Made by a program: the position numbers and the translations under genes
NCBI GenBank assembly: GCA_045562755.1
Contig: JBJKVF010000001.1
Span: forward strand, 62,001 to 126,000
Reading direction: 5' to 3'
From: GCA-002708145 sp045562755
GTDB taxonomy: Bacteria; Chloroflexota; Dehalococcoidia; Lucifugimonadales; Lucifugimonadaceae
DNA length: 64,000 bases
Shown: positions 15,182 to 24,242 of the stretch, one piece after another
Layout: the number at the start of each line of letters is the position of its first letter
How positions within the stretch are numbered: position 1 is the stretch's first letter
The notes under the pieces: generated by a model
Told to the model about the DNA's origin: nothing
Seen by the model: only the letters and a program-made list of their open reading frames with translations
Database searches by the model: none

Positions 15182-16816
15182 TTACTTGATCTCATGAATA
15201 TGATCTGTGCCTTTTCTTACTAATTCACTTTTATTCTGGTCAGGTATGATTGGCCATGGCAAAACTTTAATTCTTTTTGACCATTCTATATACTCATTAT
15301 GAAGTTGATTAACTAAATCTGGATACTCATTTGATAAATTATTAATTTCTGTTCTATCATTATCCATATCATAAAGTTCCCAAGCACTACTATCTTCGCA
15401 AACTAATTTCCATTTTCCTTTTCTAACTGCTTTGTTGCCTTCGTGTTCCCAGAAGAGAGTGTTCTTTCTATTTTCATCTTCATCTCCTAAAATGTTTTTA
15501 TAAAAACTTTCTCCTTCAAGATTAATTATTGAGTTTGATTTAATGTTCGTGGGATAGTTAGTATTTGCCATATTATAAATTGTTGCGGAGATATCCATAA
15601 TATGTGATGTTCGTTCAATTATATTTTTATCTTTTATCTTATCTGGCCAGTTAATTATGAAAGGCGTAGATATTCCTCCTTCATGAACCCATCTTTTATG
15701 AAGCCTAAATGGAGTATTAGATGCATTGGACCATCCAATATCATAACTCTGGAATGTATCTGGACCACCTGGCTTAATATTTGGGTTGTTTCCCATCCTC
15801 AATTTCGTTCCATCCCATAGAGGTACATCAAACATTAGGCTGTCAGGGCCATCAGTATCTTCTGCTAAGTACTCAGCACAACCGCCATTATCTGACAAGA
15901 ACATAATTATTGTATTATTCCTTATATCATTTTTTTCTAATGTATTAACTATTCTTCCTACACCTTGATCTAGGTTGTCTATTTGGGCTGCATAAACTTC
16001 CATTCTTGACTGCTCCCAATCTTTATTTTTTACACTCTCCCATTCCTCAGCATCTTTATCTCTATCAGTAATATCCCAGTTATTTTTGATGATCCCTAAA
16101 TTTTTTAAGTTTTCATACCTTTTTTTTCTCAAATCATCCCATCCATCACTATAAACACCTTTATATTTGTCAATATCTTCATCTTTTGCATGTAATGGCC
16201 AATGTGGAGCAGTGTAGGCAACATATGAGAAAAAAGGCCTAGATTCCTTAGCAGATTCATCAATCATTTTTACTGCATGATCAGTGATTTTTTCAGTGTA
16301 ATAAAAATCATAACTATCAACCTCAATTTTCTTTTCGTTATCCATCAAGGTTTTTGGTGAAAAATAATTTCCTCCTCCAGCCATTGTTCCCCAAAAATAA
16401 TCAAATCCTCTTTGATTGGGAGTGGGATGTTCTTTATCTCCTGGGTTCCAATTTTCATTATCTCTTAATGGTGCAGTACCTCCTACATGCCATTTCCCTG
16501 ACATTTGGGTTCTATATCCCCCTGTACGCAATACTTCAGCTATTGTTGCTGTATTACTAGTAAGATATCCTTGATACTCATTTACTCCATAATTTCCCAC
16601 CATATGTCCAATACCTGCTTGATGAGGATAAACACCTGTTAAAAGCGATGCTCTTGATGGGCAGCACCTTGCTGTATTGTACATTTGAGAAAATTTTAAT
16701 CCATTATTTGCCAACTTATCTAAATTAGGAGTTTTTATTTCTGATCCAAAACATCCAAGGTCAGAAAATCCCATATCATCAGCTAAAATTAGAATAATGT
16801 TTGGTTTTTGGTTCAT
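15182..16816 (-). CDS. Arylsulfatase-family sulfatase (formylglycine type)
   Basis: Type I sulfatases hydrolyse sulfate esters using a formylglycine made from an active-site Cys. The 544-residue protein begins with the alkaline-phosphatase-fold metal site NIILILADDMGFSDLG. It contains CCPSRASLLTG, where Cys51 fits the C-x-P-x-R formylglycine motif, followed by GKWHVGG, FFSYVAYTAPHWPLHA and FLSDNGG. It is of full family length. No signal peptide is visible, so it is predicted to be cytoplasmic unless exported by another route. No formylglycine-generating enzyme lies nearby. The substrate, whether sulfated sugar or aryl ester, is unknown. Divergent from the HtrA-like lipoprotein gene. Confidence 0.9.
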   Translation of the reverse strand: MNQKPNIILILADDMGFSDLGCFGSEIKTPNLDKLANNGLKFSQMYNTARCCPSRASLLTGVYPHQAGIGHMVGNYGVNEYQGYLTSNTATIAEVLRTGGYRTQMSGKWHVGGTAPLRDNENWNPGDKEHPTPNQRGFDYFWGTMAGGGNYFSPKTLMDNEKKIEVDSYDFYYTEKITDHAVKMIDESAKESRPFFSYVAYTAPHWPLHAKDEDIDKYKGVYSDGWDDLRKKRYENLKNLGIIKNNWDITDRDKDAEEWESVKNKDWEQSRMEVYAAQIDNLDQGVGRIVNTLEKNDIRNNTIIMFLSDNGGCAEYLAEDTDGPDSLMFDVPLWDGTKLRMGNNPNIKPGGPDTFQSYDIGWSNASNTPFRLHKRWVHEGGISTPFIINWPDKIKDKNIIERTSHIMDISATIYNMANTNYPTNIKSNSIINLEGESFYKNILGDEDENRKNTLFWEHEGNKAVRKGKWKLVCEDSSAWELYDMDNDRTEINNLSNEYPDLVNQLHNEYIEWSKRIKVLPWPIIPDQNKSELVRKGTDHIHEIK

Positions 16817-16863
16817 AATTTATACACCCTGAAAAATTCTTAATAAAGTAATATTAAATAGCT

Positions 16864-18399
16864 ATGATAAAGAAATTTAAAAATAAATTTACAATTATTA
16901 TAATTATGTCAACAATATTATCAATATTTTTTTCTTGTGATAATTCAGAAATAGTACAAAAAACTTCAGAAAAAATCTTCGATCAAGAGGAGCTTGTTGA
17001 GGTCGATATTGATGCAACTGTAGAATTTTTAGTCAAAGCTACTGTTGAAACACTTGAAAATGTTGAGAATAAGTTAATAAATTCAGCCGTTGCAACTATA
17101 ATATCTCTACCTGAATCAACCCCTCTTCCAACTGCAACTCCCATTCCAACTGCAACTCCCCAGCCTATTATTGTGAAAGAAATTATATTAACACCTACAC
17201 CATTACCAACTCCTATACCAACTATTATTCCTACTGAGACATCTACACCTGTACCTGCACCTATTTCTCAGTCAAATGAGTTGAGCTTAGCAGAATTAGT
17301 TACTAAAGCTTCAAAATCAGTTGTCAAAATTTCATCAGCTAATGGAGTTGGTTCAGGTGTGATTTACAACCTTATAAATGAAAATGCATATATTCTTACC
17401 AATCAACATGTTGTTGGATACTCTTCACAAGTAGATGTAGTTATCACTGATGTAGAAACTTTTTCTGGAGAAGTAGTTACTATAGATGTTCAAAAAGATA
17501 TTGCAATTGTAAAAATATGTTGTTCTGGAGAATTTTCTTCAATAAATTTTGCTGATCCTGATGAAATAAAACTTGGCGAAACTGTAGCAGCCTTAGGTTA
17601 CCCTTTAGGTGCTTCATCAATTAGAGTGTCGAAGGGTATAGTTTCTGGTGTTGAGTATGAATCTGATAGCAATCGTAATGTGATTCAAACAGATGCTGCA
17701 ATAAACCCAGGGAATAGTGGTGGACCTCTATTATTAATGTCGGGAAAATTAGCTGGTATAAATACATATAAGGTTATAAATTCAGAATCAGGAGTTCCAA
17801 CAGAAGGAATAGGTTTTGCTATATCAATATCTACACTTTTACAAATAACTTCATCAAACTCTAATAGTCAAAACGAACCCTCAAGCCCAGAACCACATCC
17901 TGAAACGGAGAATGGTATTTATACATCAATAGCTTATGGATATAAAGTTAATGCTCCATTAGACTGGATATTAGACACTAGTAATCCATCTTCAGTTAGT
18001 TTATTACATCAGGCTACAAGTTGCTGGATGCGTATTGAACACAATGATGATACACCTGGTTTTTTTGATATTACAGATTGGTCTACTAGATGGGAATATT
18101 CTGGAGAATCATGGCAATTATTTATGGAATATGTTGGTCAGTCAGAAATTTATAGGAGCTATGCTGGAGATGATGAAAACTTTGAACAATCAACTATGCT
18201 AAAGGGCCTAGAAGTAACTCATCAGTTTTATACTGATGGAGTTCTTTGGAACGATATAACTCACCTATTCTATAAAAATGATAGATTATGGCGAATAACA
18301 ATGTATTGTCCTAACAGCATATGGAATTTATCTACGACAATACCTTATCGCAAAGCTATTACTGATACTTTAATTTCTTACAAGCCTCCAAAAAACTAA
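16864..18399 (+). CDS. HtrA-like trypsin-fold serine protease lipoprotein
   Basis: A surface-anchored protease is predicted. The 511-residue protein starts with a lipoprotein signal (hydrophobic residues 10-24, Cys25 in FFSC). A Pro/Thr-rich spacer of about 60 residues follows (roughly 83-135), built from repeats of the TPLPTATPIPT kind. The S1C protease domain spans about 140-330, with the triad His182 (TNQHVV), Asp212 (KDIAIVKI) and Ser285 (NPGNSGGPLL). There is no PDZ domain. Instead a C-terminal region of about 160 residues (YTSIAYGYKVNAPLDW onward) follows that I cannot assign. It may resemble the single-domain folds often attached to secreted lipoproteins. Confidence 0.85.
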   Translation: MIKKFKNKFTIIIIMSTILSIFFSCDNSEIVQKTSEKIFDQEELVEVDIDATVEFLVKATVETLENVENKLINSAVATIISLPESTPLPTATPIPTATPQPIIVKEIILTPTPLPTPIPTIIPTETSTPVPAPISQSNELSLAELVTKASKSVVKISSANGVGSGVIYNLINENAYILTNQHVVGYSSQVDVVITDVETFSGEVVTIDVQKDIAIVKICCSGEFSSINFADPDEIKLGETVAALGYPLGASSIRVSKGIVSGVEYESDSNRNVIQTDAAINPGNSGGPLLLMSGKLAGINTYKVINSESGVPTEGIGFAISISTLLQITSSNSNSQNEPSSPEPHPETENGIYTSIAYGYKVNAPLDWILDTSNPSSVSLLHQATSCWMRIEHNDDTPGFFDITDWSTRWEYSGESWQLFMEYVGQSEIYRSYAGDDENFEQSTMLKGLEVTHQFYTDGVLWNDITHLFYKNDRLWRITMYCPNSIWNLSTTIPYRKAITDTLISYKPPKN

Positions 18400-18400
18400 A

Positions 18401-19132
18401 TTAAGGTCCAAATCTTTCGAGCTTTATTTGCTCATGTTTTACACCTAGTTTAGTTAATTTACCACTCATATTTCCCACAAAGCTACTTCCTCCACAAATG
18501 AAGTAGGTAGTTTTCAAGTCAGAGTGAATATTCATTTCTCTTTCGATAATTTTACTAGTGATCCTAGTTCTTAATCCATTCCACTTTTGTTTTTCTTCTT
18601 TGGTTAAAGTAACAATAAGGTTGAAGTTTTCATTAGAGATATTTTTATTTTCTAATTCATTTCTAAAGAGATATTCATTTATATTTTTTGCACTATATAT
18701 AAGAGATACTTTAGCTTTATATTTTTTTTTCCTTAAGAAAAAAATGAATGGAGTTATACCTATTCCTGCTGCTATTAAGATTATTGATTTAGAAATATTA
18801 TTTTTCATATTAAAATATTTTCCTATTGGCCCCCTAATGTATAATTTTTCTGAAATTACTAATTTTTCATGTAAATATTTTGATACTTCTCCATCATTAA
18901 TTTTAGATATAGCAAAATCTAATTTATTTGTTTTGCATGCTTTTGTAATTACAGAATAACTCCTCTGGGCTTCATATCCGGAAGAAGATGTAAGTTTGAG
19001 ATCAAAATGTTGGCCTGGTTCGATATAATGTTTTTTTTCTGTTTTAAGACTAAATAACTTAACTGTTGGAGAAATTGCTTTTATATTGATTATTTCAGCT
19101 AATTCCCAATCTATTTTATTAGTATTAATCAC
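18401..19132 (-). CDS. FAD/NAD(P)-binding oxidoreductase of the FNR family
   Basis: The protein is predicted to pass electrons between NAD(P)H and a partner through FAD. From the chosen GTG it is about 243 residues. It has the FAD-binding barrel with PGQHFDLKL and RSYSVIT, a linker GPIGKYFN, the nucleotide-binding start IILIAAGIGITPFIFFLRKK and the C-terminal YFICGGSSFVGNM. No ferredoxin domain is attached. GTG overlaps the end of the upstream sulfite-oxidase-like gene by eight bases. An ATG 33 bases further upstream is an alternative start. The tight linkage suggests that the two proteins form one redox system. Confidence 0.8.
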   Translation of the reverse strand: MINTNKIDWELAEIINIKAISPTVKLFSLKTEKKHYIEPGQHFDLKLTSSSGYEAQRSYSVITKACKTNKLDFAISKINDGEVSKYLHEKLVISEKLYIRGPIGKYFNMKNNISKSIILIAAGIGITPFIFFLRKKKYKAKVSLIYSAKNINEYLFRNELENKNISNENFNLIVTLTKEEKQKWNGLRTRITSKIIEREMNIHSDLKTTYFICGGSSFVGNMSGKLTKLGVKHEQIKLERFGP

Positions 19133-19721
19133 CTTGATATCTTTGTTCTTTCCAAGGATCTCCATACATATGATACCCATATTTTTCCCAAAATCCAGGT
19201 TCATCATTTTCAAGTAATTTTATTCCTCGTATCCATTTTGCTGATTTCCAGAAATATAAATGAGGTATAAATAATCTGACAGGTCCACCATGTTCCGGAG
19301 TGATATCATCGTTATCATACTTGTAAACTAAATACCCTTTTCCATTAATAATGTCATCAATTGGTATGTTAGTAGTATATCCCCCATCAGAAAAAGCCAT
19401 AATATATTGATATTTCTTTTCTATCGAAAGGTTTGATAAGATTTCATCAAATGAAACACCTATCCAATTAGTGTCTAATTTTGACCATTTTGTAACACAG
19501 TGTATATCAGTATTTATTAGTTTGTGCGGGAATGCTATTAGGTCATTCCAAGAAAATTTTGAAATTATTTTTTCTTCTTTCATTATAGAAAAATCCCATG
19601 ATTGTTTATCAATATAAATCGTCGGACCTGCAGATAAAACAGGGAAAGATTTTTCTAAATATTGTCCAGGAGGAATTTTTTCATTTTTATATTTGTTTTC
19701 TCCAAAGCCTTCATTGAACAT
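19125..19721 (-). CDS. Sulfite-oxidase-fold molybdopterin oxidoreductase
   Basis: The protein contains a single oxidoreductase molybdopterin-binding domain. Its 198 residues include FSWNDLIAFPHKLINTDIHCVTKWSKLDTNW in sequence, in which the Cys of HCVTKWS is the expected molybdenum ligand. GVSFDEIL, YTTNIPIDDI and a Gly/Pro-rich end (GGPVRLFIPHLYFWKSAKW) also match the family. There is no twin-arginine or Sec signal, unlike MsrP/YedY, and no dimerisation domain, so it is a short cytoplasmic member. An FNR-family reductase follows with overlapping ends. The substrate, possibly an S-oxide or sulfite, is unknown. Confidence 0.82.
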   Translation of the reverse strand: MFNEGFGENKYKNEKIPPGQYLEKSFPVLSAGPTIYIDKQSWDFSIMKEEKIISKFSWNDLIAFPHKLINTDIHCVTKWSKLDTNWIGVSFDEILSNLSIEKKYQYIMAFSDGGYTTNIPIDDIINGKGYLVYKYDNDDITPEHGGPVRLFIPHLYFWKSAKWIRGIKLLENDEPGFWEKYGYHMYGDPWKEQRYQGD

Positions 19722-19818
19722 AAGTACCTCTTAAATCCATATTTTTTTGTGTAATAAATAAATATAATTTTATACTATAAAATTATCAAAAGTTAATATA
19801 TTTTTTTTGGAGCAAATT

Positions 19819-20583
19819 ATGAGATTAAAAAATAAAAATGCGATAGTAACTGGTGCTGGTAATGGTATAGGAAGGGCAATAGCAACCCTATTTGCCCAAG
19901 AAGGGGCAAGCGTAATAGTTGCTGATATTGAAGAAGATGCAGGTAAAGAAACAGTTGAAATTATTAACTCTACTGGCGGGAATAGTTTTTATTTACAAGT
20001 AGATACTTCTAGGGAGGATTCTGTAAAAAATATGATAAATAATGCCTTGGAAAATATTCCAGAGATAAATATTTTGGTAAATAACGCTGCAGCATTCGTT
20101 TTTGGAAAAATTGAAAATGTCCAGGTAAAAGATTGGGAAAAAGTTCTTGGGGTAAACGTAATAGGATATGCAAATTGTGTAAAGCAATCTTTAGAAAGTT
20201 TGAAAAAAAATAATGATAGCTCAATAATTAATATAGCTTCAGTATCCTCATTTATTGCCCAGCCAGAGTTTGTTCCTTATAACACTTCAAAAGGTGCTGT
20301 TATTCAATTAACTAGATGTTTAGCTATGGATTTAGCCGAATATAACATAAGGGTAAATTCAATATGTCCAGGTTCTATAAAGACTAGAGCAACCGATAAA
20401 CACATAAAATCATTGGGTTTGAATCCAGAAAAAGCATATAAAGAATTTGGGCAGGATGCAGTTTTAAAAAGAATGGGAGATCCCAAAGAAATAGCATATG
20501 GTGCTTTATTTCTAGCATCAAATGAGTCTTCATATGTCACAGGAACTCAATTAGTAATTGATGGAGGATTAATGATCGACTAG
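19819..20583 (+). CDS. Short-chain dehydrogenase/reductase (SDR)
   Basis: This is an NAD(P)-dependent oxidoreductase of the classical SDR type. The 254-residue protein has the cofactor turn TGAGNGIG, the Asp of VADIEEDAG that favours NAD(H), NNAAAF, catalytic Ser in INIASVSS and YNTSKGAV with catalytic Tyr and Lys. It ends with the family C-terminus GTQLVIDGGLMID. The ATG chosen is preceded by TTGGAG; a TTG four codons upstream is less likely because it forms part of that site. Its stop overlaps the stop of the convergent small membrane protein in a shared CTAG. The substrate is not predictable; neighbouring enolase-type dehydratases suggest sugar-acid metabolism. Confidence 0.88.
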   Translation: MRLKNKNAIVTGAGNGIGRAIATLFAQEGASVIVADIEEDAGKETVEIINSTGGNSFYLQVDTSREDSVKNMINNALENIPEINILVNNAAAFVFGKIENVQVKDWEKVLGVNVIGYANCVKQSLESLKKNNDSSIINIASVSSFIAQPEFVPYNTSKGAVIQLTRCLAMDLAEYNIRVNSICPGSIKTRATDKHIKSLGLNPEKAYKEFGQDAVLKRMGDPKEIAYGALFLASNESSYVTGTQLVIDGGLMID

Positions 20584-20849
20584 CTGAATAAATCTTTTAT
20601 AAAATTAATTTCTTCACTATAAACATACAAAATAATCAATAAACCTATTATCAATAATATTAATGCAAAAAGATTAATGAATCTTAGTATAAAAAATTTC
20701 GGTAAATTTTTGATTGAGTATGAAAAACTTAAAATTATCCATCCTGAAGCTTTTAGCCATGAGTCTTCATTAATTGCTGCAATTCCTAAAATTAAGAATA
20801 TAAATGCGCTAGCAAATCCATATAATGATGGTGTGTATAAAAAAAACAT
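20580..20849 (-). CDS. Small hydrophobic protein, unknown
   Basis: An 89-residue protein with about three hydrophobic segments (residues 8-27, 34-43 and 58-78) and a short charged tail. I do not recognise a family. It begins 11 bases after the stop of the enolase-superfamily gene on the same strand, and it has low-complexity Leu/Ile/Phe content. The tidy fit between two genes and the shared CTAG stop overlap with the convergent SDR argue that it is real. Its length makes chance possible. Confidence 0.5.
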   Translation of the reverse strand: MFFLYTPSLYGFASAFIFLILGIAAINEDSWLKASGWIILSFSYSIKNLPKFFILRFINLFALILLIIGLLIILYVYSEEINFIKDLFS

Positions 20850-20860
20850 TACTTACTGTT

Positions 20861-22045
20861 CTACCAATTAGTAAATGCGCCATCATTTCTTTCATAAAAT
20901 GCCGGCCAGCCATGAGGTTCAGAATAAGACTTTTCTGCAACTTCAATATCAAATTCAACACCTAAGCCTGGTTTATCCGGACACCATGAATATCCATCTT
21001 CCCACTCAATTTGTTCAGGAAATAGGTCATTTGAAAAAGAACCTGGTTTTTTTGGCATTTCTTGAACTCCTACATTTGTTGAAGCCATACATAAAGATAC
21101 GCATGCTGCAGCACTAACTGGTCCAAGTGGATTATGAGGCACTATATCAATATAATGGGTTTCAGCCCAATGAGTGATTTTTAGAGCTTCCGTAAGTCCT
21201 CCGACTATACATAGATCTATTCTTGCATAATCAATAAGATCTTCTTCTATAACTTGTCTGAAAGGCCATTTTGAAGCCCATTGCTCTCCAGCAGCCAAAG
21301 GTAAATTAATTTTATCTCTAAGGATTCTATAAGTATTTTGATTTTCTGATCTTATTGGGTCTTCTATGAAAAATGGTTTGAATTGTTCAAGCTCCTTGCA
21401 CATTGCTATAACATGTGCGGTATCTAGTCTTGTGTGAACATCAAATGTCATTTGTATGTCAGGTCCTACAGCATGTCTTACCTTTCCCATCATTTCTATT
21501 GCAATTTTCATAGATTCTAATGGTTCTAATTTTGTAGGTTGATTCCATGGAGCTGCAACTGCTGATACTTCAAATTTTCCTTCAGTTTCTGGTTGCCCCC
21601 AACGTACAAACTTCCAACCATCATCTACTGCTTTTTTACAATTTTCTATTAACTCATCTATTGTATTTCCCTGAGTATGAGGATAGGAAATGACTTTATC
21701 TCTTACTGGTCCTCCCAAAAGTTTATAAACGGGCATATTTACAGATTTGCCCTTTATATCCCATAGGGCTATATCAATAGCAGATATAGCACATGAGTAG
21801 ACCTTGTCTGCAGGGAAAAAGCCCCCTCTAAACATCATTTGCCATAATCTCTCTGTCTCCCAAGGGTCTGATCCAACTACCAACTCACTTAAATGCTCTA
21901 TGGCATTTTTTATAGCTTTACCCCAATTTCTAATACCTACTTCACCAAGTCCGTGATGTCCTGCGTCTGTATCTACCCTTACTATAAAATAAGATCTTCC
22001 TTCATTGTCTGTTACCGGGAAACTTCTAATTTGTGTAACTTTCAT
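20861..22045 (-). CDS. Enolase-superfamily dehydratase (ManD/GalD-like), copy 1
   Basis: A likely sugar-acid dehydratase of 394 residues. Metal and catalytic positions seen are Asp202 and His204 (FDVHTRL), Glu228 (FIEDP), Glu254 (AAGEQW) and His304 (VPHNPLGP). The beta-strand that carries KxK in mandelate racemase reads WKFVRWGQ here and lacks the Lys pair. This matches the D-galactonate/D-mannonate dehydratase style, in which a His on the third strand and a His in the PHNPLGP segment act. The ATG is set by AAAGGA upstream; the frame runs 34 codons further into the neighbouring paralogue. It forms a tandem pair with the next gene. Confidence 0.87.
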   Translation of the reverse strand: MKVTQIRSFPVTDNEGRSYFIVRVDTDAGHHGLGEVGIRNWGKAIKNAIEHLSELVVGSDPWETERLWQMMFRGGFFPADKVYSCAISAIDIALWDIKGKSVNMPVYKLLGGPVRDKVISYPHTQGNTIDELIENCKKAVDDGWKFVRWGQPETEGKFEVSAVAAPWNQPTKLEPLESMKIAIEMMGKVRHAVGPDIQMTFDVHTRLDTAHVIAMCKELEQFKPFFIEDPIRSENQNTYRILRDKINLPLAAGEQWASKWPFRQVIEEDLIDYARIDLCIVGGLTEALKITHWAETHYIDIVPHNPLGPVSAAACVSLCMASTNVGVQEMPKKPGSFSNDLFPEQIEWEDGYSWCPDKPGLGVEFDIEVAEKSYSEPHGWPAFYERNDGAFTNW

Positions 22046-22061
22046 TACATTTTCCTTTCTT

Positions 22062-23222
22062 TTACCAATTTGTAAATGACCCATCTGGTCTATATAAATT
22101 ACCACCTGATCTAAATGGTTGTACTGCGCATCTTTCTGCTTCTTCAATGCTAAAATCTACACCCAACCCAGGAACATCAGGACACCATGAGTATCCTTCA
22201 TTCCACTCTATCTGTTTAGGAAATAATTTGTTATCGAGAGAACCAGGCCTTGTAGGCATTTCTTGAACTCCTACATTAGTGGATGCCATACATAAAGAAA
22301 CACAGGCAGCAGCACTAACTGGACCAAGCGGATTGTGCGGAACTATGTCGATGTAATGAGTTTCAGCCCAATGTGTAATTTTTAATGCTTCGGTAATTCC
22401 ACCAACGATACAGAGGTCTATTCTTGCGTAATCTATGAGGTCTTCTTCTATAACTTGTCTGAAAGGCCACTTAGAACCCCATTGTTCTCCTGCAGCTAAC
22501 GGTAAGTTTATTTTTTTCCTTAAAAGTCTGTATATATCTGGATTTTCAGATCTTGATGGATCTTCAATAAAGAAAGGTTTATATTTTTCTAATTCTTTAC
22601 ACATTGCGATCGATAATGACGGGTTTAATCTTGTATGGACGTCAAAACATAACTGAATATCATCTCCAAAGTTTTTTCTCACTTCTTCAAAAGAATTTAT
22701 AGATAATTGGATTGATTTTAATGGATCAAATCTTGCATTATTATTATTATCAAAAGGTTCAGTTTCTAATTGGTGCCATCTAAGAAATTTCCAACCTTCA
22801 TCAATATGTTTTTTTGCACTATCTAACAAATCTGTGATATTCATTCCTTGCACATGAGGATAACTAATTACTTTGTCTCTTACAGGGCCCCCTAATAATT
22901 TATAAACAGGCTTATCTATAGATTTTCCTTTTATATCCCATATTGCAATATCTATAGCTGATATGGCACAGGAATAAACTGTGTCTGCTGGGAAAAAGCC
23001 ACCTCTAAACATTTTTTGCCAAAGTTTTTCAGATTCCCAAGGATCTTCACCAACTAGTATTTCTGAGAGGTGTTCAATAGCACTCATTATTGCAGATCCC
23101 CAACCCTTTATACCTACTTCACCCAAGCCATAATGTTTAGTATCAGTACTAACTTTTACTATAAAATAAACCCTTCCACTCTCACCTTTAACATTGAATG
23201 ATTCTATTTTTTTTATTTTCAT
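22062..23222 (-). CDS. Enolase-superfamily dehydratase (ManD/GalD-like), copy 2
   Basis: This 386-residue paralogue is closely similar to copy 1. Both share GLGEVGI, RGGFFPAD, CAISAIDIA, DIKGKS, PVYKLLGGPVRDKVISYPH, GEQW, KWPFRQVIEEDLIDYARIDL and PHNPLGPVSAAACVSLC. The active-site set (FDVHTRL, FIEDP, AAGEQW, PHNPLGP) is intact and the KxK pair is likewise replaced (WKFLRWHQ). Differences concentrate in the 150-180 region, where copy 1 has an insertion. Only 16 bases separate the copies, so they arose by tandem duplication and are probably co-transcribed. They may act on different sugar acids or epimers. Confidence 0.87.
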   Translation of the reverse strand: MKIKKIESFNVKGESGRVYFIVKVSTDTKHYGLGEVGIKGWGSAIMSAIEHLSEILVGEDPWESEKLWQKMFRGGFFPADTVYSCAISAIDIAIWDIKGKSIDKPVYKLLGGPVRDKVISYPHVQGMNITDLLDSAKKHIDEGWKFLRWHQLETEPFDNNNNARFDPLKSIQLSINSFEEVRKNFGDDIQLCFDVHTRLNPSLSIAMCKELEKYKPFFIEDPSRSENPDIYRLLRKKINLPLAAGEQWGSKWPFRQVIEEDLIDYARIDLCIVGGITEALKITHWAETHYIDIVPHNPLGPVSAAACVSLCMASTNVGVQEMPTRPGSLDNKLFPKQIEWNEGYSWCPDVPGLGVDFSIEEAERCAVQPFRSGGNLYRPDGSFTNW

Positions 23223-23384
23223 ATTTAGGAAATTTCTACAAAATTCTTTGATATCAATATACCCGATAGTTAGAATAATTACATATAAAAATTATACATT
23301 TATCAATTTTTATGCTATCTTTTTTTATATATTTACAATTTATTTATAATTTTGTAACAATTATTTAGCATAAAGGAGATTTTT

Positions 23385-24083
23385 ATGGCAGCAGCAAAAA
23401 AAATGGAAAATATCGGGATTGTCTGGTTGATTCTTGGACCAATTTTGATAGTTCTGTTTAATCTATTACAACCTCATGTTGGTATTCAACCTACAGACCC
23501 TCAGGATGCTGGGGCATATTTAGGTAAATTAGCAGCAAATGGAGATAGTATTAGAATTTATTCAATATTAATATTATTTGGATTTGTTATATATACAGGT
23601 GGAGTCCTAAGACTTTCATCAATTACCCCGGATGGTGAAGCTAAAATTCGTATGAATGCAGCGTTAGCTTTGACAGTTGCAAGCTTAGCTTTATCCGCAG
23701 TTTTCATTGGGCTTACATTAGGAGAAACTGATTTGGCTGAAAAGGGAGCCGCAGCTGGAGCTGCTGGTAATGCTGCTGGATCTGCTACTTACATGGGTTA
23801 TGCAGGAACCTTACATGCTGCAGCATTTGGAGTTAATCAGGCATTTGTATATGTTGCCTCCTTATCAGTACTTGTCTTAGGATTGGCTTTAGTGCCTGCT
23901 AAAATTGTAAATATAAGGCTTTCTCAAGCTATCGCTTTGGTTGGTTTAGTAGGAATAGTTGTTACATCAATATGGAACATTAATACAGAACTAGGAGTAA
24001 CTATTGTAGGTTACCTATACCTTGTCTGGGCATTATTAATAGTTACTGTGGGAGTCACAATTTATCGAAATCAGAGTAAATAA
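23385..24083 (+). CDS. Six-segment integral membrane protein, unknown
   Basis: The 232-residue protein has about six membrane segments, near residues 11-30, 57-77, 90-110, 152-172, 178-196 and 203-223. An Ala/Gly-rich loop (about 117-140) lies in the middle. A strong AAAGGAG precedes the ATG. The GC content and Ala/Gly usage are higher than in the neighbours, as expected for a well expressed membrane protein. A strong hairpin terminator follows, so it is a single-gene unit. I cannot assign a function; the general appearance is of a DUF-type membrane protein without catalytic residues. Confidence 0.75.
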   Translation: MAAAKKMENIGIVWLILGPILIVLFNLLQPHVGIQPTDPQDAGAYLGKLAANGDSIRIYSILILFGFVIYTGGVLRLSSITPDGEAKIRMNAALALTVASLALSAVFIGLTLGETDLAEKGAAAGAAGNAAGSATYMGYAGTLHAAAFGVNQAFVYVASLSVLVLGLALVPAKIVNIRLSQAIALVGLVGIVVTSIWNINTELGVTIVGYLYLVWALLIVTVGVTIYRNQSK

Positions 24084-24102
24084 TTCAATAATCAAGATAA
24101 AT

Positions 24103-24140
24103 ACAAAACGTGATAACAAATTATCACGTTTTGTTATTTA
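24103..24140 (+). terminator. Rho-independent terminator
   Basis: A perfect 14-bp stem, ACAAAACGTGATAA with TTATCACGTTTTGT, encloses a CAAA loop. T residues in the distal arm and just after it (TTTTGTTATTT) complete the signal. It sits 20 bases after the stop of the membrane protein gene. It is the clearest intrinsic terminator in the window. Confidence 0.85.
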
Positions 24141-24242
24141 AATTCATAAAATCTTGTTGAATATTTGTTCTAATACAAAGTCTTATATTCATATATGATT
24201 AAAATATTATTTTTAAATAACTTTTAATATAAAAGGGAATTA

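Noticed and set aside
22046..22147. N-terminal extension of enolase-type copy 1
   Set aside because: It overlaps the end of copy 2 in another frame and lies upstream of a good Shine-Dalgarno and ATG at 22045.
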